Assembly: GCA_903813345.2 (NCBI GenBank)
Contig: CAIIXF020000004.1
Coordinates: 3,987,525-4,051,524, forward strand
Direction: 5' to 3'
DNA length: 64,000 nt
From: Owenia fusiformis
Lineage: Eukaryota > Annelida > Polychaeta > Sabellida > Oweniidae
In this document: piece after piece, positions 56,806 to 64,000 of the stretch
How the letters are laid out: every line of letters begins with the position of its first letter
Position numbering within the stretch: position 1 is the first letter of the stretch
Program-made: the position numbers and the translations under genes
The notes under the pieces: generated by a model
Seen by the model: the letters and a program-made list of their open reading frames with translations, nothing else
Database searches by the model: none
What the model was told of the DNA's origin: nothing

Positions 56806-57767
56806 GGTAGACTGTAAATCTAGTAAATCTAGTAAAACTAGTAAATCTAGTAAAATCTTGTAAAAACTTGAATATTCAATGTCTAGGATATAAGTGCAAA
56901 TGTCGAAAAAGCACCGAAAATGCCTTTGTATGAATGAAATGAACATGTAGAAAAAATTCTACCTTTTATTTCATTATATTTAGTTACAAAACAACTATAT
57001 GTTAGTACTGGATAACAAAATGGTTATCAAATGGTACACCCATTTTATCATCATACACAACCCACCCAAGAAGCATGCTCTATTAACAAATTAAGCCACA
57101 CATTTGAGGACTGGGGGGACAATGCATACCATCTAAATGACACAGGCTTGTTTTTCCCTCACAAAATGTTATAATGCTTAGTCTATCAGATAATTTAGTT
57201 ATTGCTTATTTTTTGGCGATGCTGTTCAATTGACAATATTTGTAGAAGTTCCAATGTTAGAGGAATGATTAAAAGGCAATTTCAAAATTGATTTTTGCCA
57301 ACCCCCCAAAATAATAAAAACAATCAAATGCTGTAGTAAGGGGAAGAGTGAGACAACTTACTGACTGATCTATTTGCTTTACCTATACATAAAGTATAGT
57401 ATGACATTTCTATAATGCCTTCCATTTACGTTTTGATGATGATATGTTCCTTGTATTCCTTGTAATTAATAGTTAAAAGCCATATCATATCATATCAGCC
57501 CCTTAAACATTCTTTTTTATTATAATATTTCACAATTTTGTTAAAAAAATTGTTTACTGATTATTTGGTGAAAGGAATGACTCTGAATTTTAATGCAGAG
57601 AAGGTATTTTTCTAATGCTGTAAAAGGAATCATAATCACCAGTACTCTTCATAGAGACTGACATTGACATCAAATGAATGGTCCCTAAAAAGTTTACAAG
57701 ATTTTACTAGATTTTACTAGATTTACTAGATTTAGATTTACTAGATTTACTAGATTTACAGTCTACC
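56806..57767. mobile_element. Mutator-like foldback element nested in the LARD
   Basis: Inverted ends 'ggtagactgtaaatctagta' and complement, continuing as repeated 'aatctagta' words for about 60 bp. A perfect 9 bp target duplication TTTTGAGTT flanks it (56797-56805, 57768-57776). A 9 bp duplication with long inverted ends is characteristic of MULE-type transposons. The 960 bp interior has no ORF. Confidence 0.88.
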
Positions 57768-57784
57768 TTTTGAGTTTACACATT

Positions 57785-58365
57785 GGTACACATTGTTTTC
57801 ATGAACCTGGGGCTGGGATACTCGGCTGGGATACTCCCCAATACACACACAAATGCGCATAACATATTTTTGATACCATTCCCTTCATTACATATTTTTG
57901 AGAACCCACTCCCTTTCTTATTTTACACATTGCCTGGGACACATTGTTTTCATTAACCTGGGGCTGGGATTCTCGGCTGGGATATACTCCCCAATACACA
58001 CACAAATGCGCATAACATATTTTTGATACCTTTCCCTTTCATTACAAATGTTTGATAACCCTCTCCCTTTCTTAGTTTACACATTGCCTGGGACACATTG
58101 TTTTCATTAACCTGGGACTGGGATACTCGGCTGGGATAAACTCCCCAATACACACACAAATGCGCATAACATATTTTTGATACCTTTCCCTTTCATGACA
58201 TATTTTTGATAACCCTCTCCCTTTCTTAGTTTACACATTGCCTGGGGCACATTGTTTTCATTAACCTGGGGCTGGGATACTCGGCTGGGATATACTCCCC
58301 AATACACACACAAATGCGCATAACATATTTTTGATACCATTCCCTTTCAGACATATTTTTGATAA
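57785..58365 (-). repeat. ~154 bp tandem array in the LARD, about four units
   Basis: The string 'actccccaatacacacacaa' recurs at 153-154 bp spacing (about 57836, 57989, 58143, 58297). Units share 'acctggggctgggata' and 'gcgcataacatatttttga'. The three overlapping minus-strand frames of 68-77 codons are repeat artefacts. Confidence 0.93.
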
Positions 58366-58829
58366 CAATACCAATTCCTACCCTTGAATTGGGAATTTCG
58401 CTCCTGGCTCTACTGGGTATAACTACTATTTACCAATTTTAATTTGTGGCCTTATTTTTAAACAATTGTTATCCTCTGACTGTCTGATACAAAACAAACA
58501 CATCTCATTAAAAGCTAATTCAAATGCTTTTGCCTGTACCCTATATACAGATCACAATGTAGTAAGTAATATCTCTCTCAGTACAAATCTGGTTGTGCTG
58601 TGCTATTTGACAATTGCCTAAAAAGACTCTAAATAATTCCCAATTTTGGAAACCAAATTTTCGAGAAGAATTATTATTAAAACTGGGCACCAAGATAAAG
58701 CTTTGAAAACACTGGTTTCTGGTTAAGATGGAATATAATGGCTCTTTTGGTTGTTTAAGGTTGTGCTTATTTCAAATATTTCAGAAAAATAAAAATAAAC
58801 ACCAGTACACAAAAAGTTACCATCAAAAA

Positions 58830-59385
58830 ATAACCAGCGTCCCTATGAAGGACACTTGAAAAATATATACCCGTGCTGTGCATTGGACAGACACTTCTGT
58901 TTGGACTCCCGCAGATCGGGAAAATAGTACACCCTATTATCTAACTAGATATATTGCTGTTTCTGTCCAAACCGAAATTCCGTAAACGGAATAAGTATGT
59001 AAAAAAATAACCAATGTTCCTATGAAGGACACTTGAAAAATAAAAAATATATACCCGTGCTGTGCATTGGACAGACACTTCTGTTTGGACTCCCGCAGAT
59101 CGGGAAAATAGTACACCCTATTATCTAACTAGATATATTGCTGTTTCTGTCCAAACCGAAATTCCGTAAACGGAATAAGTATGTAAAAAAAAATAACCAA
59201 TGTTCCTATGAAGGACACTTGAAAAATAAAAAATATATACCCGTGCTGTGCATTGGACAGACACTTCTGTTTGGACTCCCGCAGATCGGGAAAATAGTAC
59301 ACCCTATTATCTAACTAGATATATTGCTGTTTCTGTCCAAACCGAAATTCCGTAAACGGAATAAGTATACACCAAAAAAATAACC
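58830..59385 (-). repeat. ~180 bp tandem array in the LARD, three units
   Basis: Units start near 58847, 59024 and 59210 ('gaaggacacttgaaaaat') and contain 'cccgcagatcgggaaaatag' and the small palindrome 'attccgtaaacggaat'. Units are almost identical. The array lies about 250-800 bp inside the 5' LTR of the minus-strand element. Confidence 0.95.
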
Positions 59386-59616
59386 AATACGCTAAAAAAA
59401 TATACCTAGGAGCGACCACGCTCAAAGTTGGTAACCCATATACTTGTGATTAATGTACACTTAAAATAGCACACCCAACAAAAAAATTAGAGCCGTGATG
59501 ACAATGAAAGTAATAACCATGCAGTGTTTCAGCAATCAAAGCAAATTAATGGAAATGGAATGCCCAAGTACGTAGTTACATGGAAGTAACCAATAAATGC
59601 AATAAATTACATTTAA

Positions 59617-59634
59617 ATCCTGCCGACTGCGCCA
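59617..59634 (-). promoter_or_regulatory. primer-binding site, tRNA-Ser type
   Basis: The plus strand reads 'atcctgccgactgcgcca', which is the 3' end of a metazoan tRNA-Ser with CCA; the minus-strand RNA would pair with it over 18 nt. A 5 nt spacer separates it from the LTR. Some gypsy-lineage elements use tRNA-Ser. Confidence 0.88.
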
Positions 59635-59639
59635 AATTA

Positions 59640-60574
59640 TGTAACGACCCAAGGTGTTGTGTTGGGGTTCGTGCAGTTTCGTGGGGGTTGATTTAATAAT
59701 AAAGGGGTCAAACAAAACATTTAGGTTTGAGGTCATCAATAATCAACATTACTATATTGTTTAATTATAAGTCATAAGGTACATGAACATGTTACAAAAC
59801 AATAAGAAATGCATACAAATGCAACTCCTGTAACCTCAATACTAATTAAATCTAAGTACAATGCCTGGACTGATAGCTTGATATTATCACACAAAATAAT
59901 GTCAAAGAAATCATGTGTTCAAAGTACCTGTAAATAATGCATTGATAACTCACCCCAAAACAACCAAGTGCCTGCGACTTAAGTTTATATCCAAGATGGT
60001 GACAAATATATATCCGACTAATTGATAAACTGAACTCCTTAATTGATTCCTAGTCCAAATATCCACAAAGACTGTACAGGAGCTGAAGACCTTTACCCAA
60101 GCAAGCCAGGAGCGAGACTGAGGTCCTGAGGGTGAACATTTACTTATATACCCCTGAGACCCCAAGTGCAGCTTGTACAGAGGGACCAAGACATTGAAGC
60201 CATTGATTGGTTAACTTGAGTACTAAAAGACTAAAGGACATCCCTAAAACTGACCATGACAAATTATGGACCAATGATTGGTTAAGTGACTGAAGCAAAT
60301 GTTAGAATGCAGTTGGTACTGAGGATATTCCATAGTAAAAGACTGCTTGCACCAAAACTCAAGTGGACTGAAGATGACCAGACTGTAAAGTGGAAGTGTG
60401 CCTACTGTCTAAAGACCACCAGTCTCTATGAAACCCAGAACTAAGGCTAGATACTGATACATGATTGGTTGACAAATGACAATTGAGTTTGGCCATTATA
60501 TGAAGACCTTCAGCCTTTATGTAAATGCAGAGATAACTGAGAAATTATACATCCTAATGCCCAAATCCGTTACA
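59640..60574 (-). repeat. LTR (5' LTR with respect to the minus-strand element)
   Basis: Same 935 bp length as its partner, with single-base differences noticed at about three sites (in 'cacaaaataatg', 'aagtttatatcc' and 'caagcaagccagg'). The minus-strand TATATAAG at 60143-60150 would drive transcription toward lower coordinates. Confidence 0.93.
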
Positions 60575-60899
60575 CTATTTTTACATAAATTGTTTCAATT
60601 TGGTTATTTGATTGCTTATTTTTTAAATTCAAAGTACTCACAAACATTACTGTTTTGACAATAGCCGTAGAAGGCTTAGCCTTTGTTGATTTTTAAAATT
60701 TGGATATTTGCTTCCAAATATAAAGCCTTGTAACAACCCCATTGGAAAACGCTCGATTTTATCATGGTTTATATCCAATAAATTACATGTACTTCGTAAG
60801 ATTACTCACTATGTCATATATCCATGCTCAACTCAAATAATACCACTGTTTCTACCGTCCTGCTATGCCAAAGTATATCCAGACTTGCCAACTTAAAAT

Positions 60900-61740
60900 G
60901 AAAATTTTTCGGGAGATTTAAAAAAAATTGCGGTACTTTTACGGAAGTTTTTTTCAAAATCCGGTAGTTTTTTGAAAAAAAGTGGGAGTTTTCACGGGAG
61001 ATTTTTAAAAAAACTGTAGTTTTTACGGGAGATTTAAAAAAAACGGGAGTTTTTGCGGTAAATTTTGAAAAAACTGGAGTTTTTACGGGAGATTTTTTAA
61101 AAAAGGTATTTTTCGCGGTAAATTTTAAATAACGTGACTTTTTTACGGAAGATTTCAGAAAAAACGGGAGTTTTTGCAGTAGGTTCTGAAAAAACGGGAG
61201 TTTTTGCAGTAGGTTCTGAAAAAACGGGAGTTTTTACGGTAGGTTTTAAAAAAACTGGAGTTTTTGCGGTAGATTTCTGAAAAAACGGGAGTTTTTACGG
61301 TAGATTTCTGAAGAAACGGGAGTTTTTACGGAATATTCTGAAAAAACTGGAGTTTTTACGGTAGATTTCTGAAAAAACGGGAGTTTTTACGGTAGATTTA
61401 GAAAAAAACTGGAGTTTTTACGGTAGATTTTTAAAAAACGGGAGTTTTTACGGTAGATTTTGAAAGAACGGGAGTTTCTACGGTACTTTCGGAAAAAACG
61501 GGAGTTCTTACGGTAGGTTTCTGAAAAAACGGGAGTTTTTACGGTAGATTTTGAAAGAAATTGGAGTTTTTACGGTAGATTTCTGAAAAACGGGAGTTTT
61601 TACGGTAGATTTCTGAAAAACAGGAGTTTTTTACGGTTGATTTTGAAAAAACTGGAGTTTTTACGGTAGATTTATGAAAAACGGGAGTTTTTACTTTAGA
61701 TTTTGTAAAAACTGGAGTTTTTACGGTAGATTTTGATCTG
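60900..61740 (+). repeat. ~30 bp satellite, about 28 units
   Basis: The unit is close to 'acgggagtttttacggtaga' + 'tttctgaaaa', with variants (gga/gaa, aggt/agat). Spacing is 26-32 bp. Confidence 0.93.
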
Positions 61741-62259
61741 TTTTTGATTTTGATCTGTTTTGATTATAGATACAACATTTTATTACTTTTGAAACGAATT
61801 GATCAAAGCTAAGTAAAATGTATATGTGGCGTTCACTATATGCTAAGGGCAATCTGCGTGAGGTTCCATTTTTAGGTTCGGTTTTTCGCGCATGAGCATT
61901 AAAGCCAGCGATTTAATTGGTTGACATTATTATGACGAATGCGCAGTTAATAAATTATTATAATCTAAGATAGATGTCACTTACGTTCATTATTTCACAG
62001 CAGTCCCTACCCATAATGCGCCTTATATTGCGGGAATATTTTGTTTAGCGCCATATAAAAACAAAATGTATTCTCCCGACAGCAGTATGACAGAATATGA
62101 ACTGGCCCCCATTTGTGGACATGGGAATGAAGTACTTTTAAGTTATTTATGAAAGTATCGATAGTGAACCATGGGAGCCAATCCTTCTTGGAGTAAAAGA
62201 AAGAAGCGTGCCTGCAATAATCAAGGTCACAAATTTGTCAAATTCCTTTTAAATACGGT

Positions 62260-62600
62260 AGATTTCGACAGCAAAAAACGGAGATTTTACGGGAGTTATA
62301 CCAAGAATACGGGAGATTTAACGGGAGTTATACCAGTAAACGGGAGATTTTACGGGAGTTATACCAAGAATACGGGAGATTTTACTGGAGTTATACCAGA
62401 ATACGGGAGATTTTACGGGAGATTTCAGCAAAAATACGGGAGATTTTACGGCCATATTTTTAAAAAAAATTACGGGAGATTTTAGTAGAAATACGGTACG
62501 GGAGTTTACGGGAGTTTTTACGGGAGAAAACGGTACGGGAGTTTGGTATTTTTTACGGAAAAACATAAAATTTACGGGAGATTCCCGTAAAAAAACGGGA
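62260..62600 (+). repeat. second block of 'cgggagattttacggg' units
   Basis: Units such as 'gggagttataccaagaatac' and 'gggagattttacgggag' share the core with the first block but have a different spacer. The open frames of 82 and 104 codons on opposite strands here are artefacts. Confidence 0.88.
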
Positions 62601-62694
62601 GGTTGGCAAGTCTGATATCCTAAGTAATAACTAGACTCATAAAATGAACTTCTTTCCGAGCAACATTTTCACATGTCTTTCTTCCTTCCCAACA

Positions 62695-62807
62695 TATTGT
62701 TATGTAGCAATCGGTAATATTGCAGTTGGTGTTCAGGCAAATGGCGTTTGACATTTGCTATCTGTAACAAATGGCAGGTGGTAACATTTTGCATGTTAAT
62801 GCCTTGT
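62695..62807 (+). repeat. short 'aaatggcaggtggtgacatt' repeat, copy e, abutting an acceptor
   Basis: 'aacaaatggcaggtggtaac' followed by 'attttgcatgttaatgcctt'. It ends 24 bp before a likely acceptor ('ctttttccag', AG at 62830-62831). Confidence 0.75.
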
Positions 62808-62863
62808 TTATCTTTACCATTCTTTTTCCAGTGCAAGAAGGTGTTTGAAGCTGTGCTATTTTG

Positions 62864-63478
62864 ATGGGGTTGGTGCATGGTAAAGGCAGGAAAAAATCAC
62901 ATGGACGTATGTCTGGAAACTTGAAACAAATGGATGACCCAAATAAATACCATGACATCATAAAAAACATATTAATTGATGAGTTAGCTGTACCTTACCC
63001 TGTGACGCAACTAATACTTGATTATGCCCAAATATGGAAGTCACAGACTGCAGAAAGCAAAGAAGAGCTTGAATATGGCGGTGATAATTTAAACCTGAAG
63101 TATTTAATAATAGAATACCCTAGCGATTTAAAAATCCTAAAGTGTGTTGATGTCACAGTTGAGTCACATGATCAGGGTTGGGCTAGTGGTCCAGGATCTT
63201 GGACTTGGGGGGAAATCGCAATTTTCCGTGATACAGTTAATGCCGATTTAGAGCATACTGAAACCGAACTCTCAAATCGAGTCGATGTCTACCGCAATAA
63301 GAGAGCGTGTAATGACTTCCAGAGACACGAAAAAAGGATATACGCCCCCTTGTCAACTCAGACCAATGTTTTGTCTCATTTTAAGGAAGATACACATATT
63401 GGGTTATGGTTACGATCCAGATTTCCTGGATGGGCTAATTATACCAGGTACGCCAAGATAAGAGTGTGGTACACATGA
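62864..63478 (+). CDS. uncharacterised protein with a 'DQGW...SWTW...FPGW' domain (204 aa)
   Basis: The ATG opens MGLVHGKGRKKSHGRMSGNL, a basic N-terminus. A short helical segment (LAVPYPVTQLILDYAQIW) precedes a beta-rich domain with VDVTVESHDQGWASGPGSWT, WGEIAI, a long polar stretch and LWLRSRFPGWANYTRYAKIR ending VWYT. From memory the pair 'DQGWS...SWTWFE' and 'ARFPGWVN' recurs in uncharacterised eukaryotic proteins, including fungal ones. The domain's function is not established. A likely acceptor at 62831 means the first part of the transcript may be a 5' UTR exon, or coding sequence upstream in another exon. Well above background coding composition. Confidence 0.75.
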   Translation: MGLVHGKGRKKSHGRMSGNLKQMDDPNKYHDIIKNILIDELAVPYPVTQLILDYAQIWKSQTAESKEELEYGGDNLNLKYLIIEYPSDLKILKCVDVTVESHDQGWASGPGSWTWGEIAIFRDTVNADLEHTETELSNRVDVYRNKRACNDFQRHEKRIYAPLSTQTNVLSHFKEDTHIGLWLRSRFPGWANYTRYAKIRVWYT

Positions 63479-64000
63479 TCACTTGTGAAGTTAGGGTATA
63501 ACATCATTCAGAATGTTGTTACATGTATGTAGATTTTTTTACCCTTCTTGTCAGCTTAACACATAGGCCGATAGGTGAGAAAATGTGAAAAATACGCCAT
63601 AAGTGGATTGTTATTCAGATACTTTCGGCTCAGTCTCTTGGCCTCTCACTTGTCATAGCTCTGACATTTGCAATGATATATAACATAGAATCTGAGTTTT
63701 TCAGTATTTCAAAACCACTGCCCAGAAATGTTAATAAAGACAGGCCCATAGCCAGAGGGGGGTTTTGAACCCAAAGTCAAAAGCTGGCTACGGGCCTGAA
63801 GGACATCCAGAATAAACTTTACAACATCACCCAAGATGTCAATAACAACAGGGCTATATGCATCTAATATAAAGACATGAAGGAATGTGTATTGTGTCAG
63901 TGCAATCAATATGTTTCAGCTTAAGAAAACACTCAAAGTCAAAAAATAAGTTTTTGCATTTATTTTGTTTATTTTGAACACAGCGGTAAAAATTGAAAGC
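63479..64000 (+). other. 3' flank with a hairpin repeat
   Basis: Non-coding. 63742-63800 holds 'caggcccatagccag' and 'ctggctacgggcctg' as an imperfect 15 bp stem around a 'ggggggttttgaaccc' loop. AATAAA-type words occur near 63811. No further gene seen. Confidence 0.55.

Larger units (their letters stand above)
52007..60574 (-). mobile_element. young non-coding LTR retrotransposon (LARD type, Ty3/gypsy-like) on the minus strand
   Basis: Two 935 bp LTRs (52007-52941, 59640-60574) differ at about three positions by eye, and a CTAT duplication flanks the element (52003-52006, 60575-60578). The minus strand gives TG...CA ends, a primer-binding site complementary to tRNA-Ser beside the LTR at 59640, and a purine tract beside the LTR at 52941. 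The 6.7 kb interior has no ORF above about 77 codons and no gag or pol motif. A nested Mutator-like element and two tandem arrays account for part of it. Near-identical LTRs mean the loss of coding sequence predates this insertion, so it must move with proteins of another element. Confidence 0.92.
51187..60661. mobile_element. palindromic element, split twice by later insertions
   Basis: The left arm 51187-51309 ('tcaaaacagtaatgtttgtg' onward) is inverted in a right arm made of about 51965-52006 plus 60575-60661. The arms are about 95% alike by eye. Between them sit a TA-flanked MITE (51311-51825), about 130 bp of spacer and an LTR retrotransposon. Confidence 0.8.
60880..62614. mobile_element. 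1.7 kb inverted-repeat element filled with satellite units
   Basis: Ends 'cagacttgccaac' (60880-60892) and 'gttggcaagtctg' (62602-62614), with a possible 5 bp duplication ATATC on both sides. About 800 bp of ~30 bp units ('acgggagtttttacggtaga') fills 60900-61740. A second block of related units ('acgggagattttacgggagt') lies at 62260-62600. Between them is 500 bp of unrelated sequence. No transposase. Confidence 0.82.

Noticed and set aside
57799-58340. overlapping 68-77-codon minus-strand frames with repeated 'CVYWGVYPSR'
   Set aside because: Phases of the 154 bp tandem array in a non-coding retrotransposon.
59617-59634. tRNA-like sequence
   Set aside because: Only the 3' 18 nt of a tRNA-Ser; it is a retrotransposon primer-binding site, not a tRNA gene.
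62171-62566. 104- and 82-codon frames on opposite strands with 'GDFTGVIP' and 'SPVKTPV' repeats
   Set aside because: Produced by the 'cgggagattttacggg' satellite units.

Overview
This is intron-rich, AT-rich animal nuclear DNA. Three host gene segments lie among a dense, nested set of transposable elements. Spliced genes with GT-AG introns, a misshapen-type kinase tail, a two-RRM hnRNP, a DIRS-type retrotransposon and many palindromic repeats point to an invertebrate metazoan. A marine invertebrate such as an echinoderm, hemichordate, lophotrochozoan or cnidarian fits, but the phylum is not fixed. Nothing looks prokaryotic.

Layout. 2.6-18.6 kb (+): the 3' part of a GCK-IV kinase gene (MAP4K4/TNIK/MINK1, Drosophila misshapen), covering a poorly conserved linker and the complete C-terminal citron-homology (CNH) domain to the stop codon. 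One CNH intron holds a 3.6 kb element with long inverted repeats and a decayed gene of an uncharacterised family. 18.6-23.4 kb: minisatellites, a GC-rich palindrome and a mariner-type transposase relic. 23.5-33.4 kb (+): a complete eight-coding-exon hnRNP A/B-D-like gene of 286 codons with two RRMs and a Gly-rich tail. Its introns carry a foldback element, copies of a short repeat, a candidate poison exon and a 5'-truncated antisense LINE just before the last exon. 33.6-40.3 kb: a complete DIRS-like tyrosine-recombinase retrotransposon (gag-like, RT/RNase H, recombinase) inserted in a large palindromic element. 40.7-44.1 kb: an element with 174 bp inverted repeats carrying a small Cys-rich ORF and a foldback repeat that is itself interrupted. 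44.1-51.2 kb: mostly unique non-coding sequence with a LINE 3' end and a 550 bp palindrome. 51.2-60.7 kb: a palindrome interrupted by a TA-flanked MITE and by a young minus-strand LTR retrotransposon with no coding capacity (LARD type), which itself hosts a Mutator-like foldback element. 60.9-62.6 kb: an inverted-repeat element filled with ~30 bp tandem units. 62.8-63.5 kb (+): a 204-codon gene of an uncharacterised family with a conserved 'DQGW ... FPGW' domain.

The host genes have no evident functional link; both kinase and hnRNP are single-copy-type regulators. The most unusual content is the transposon archaeology: several insertions landed in inverted repeats, so the uninterrupted arm shows the empty site and gives exact element ends. 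All exon calls come from reading frame, splice-site phase and recalled family similarity; no alignment was run.
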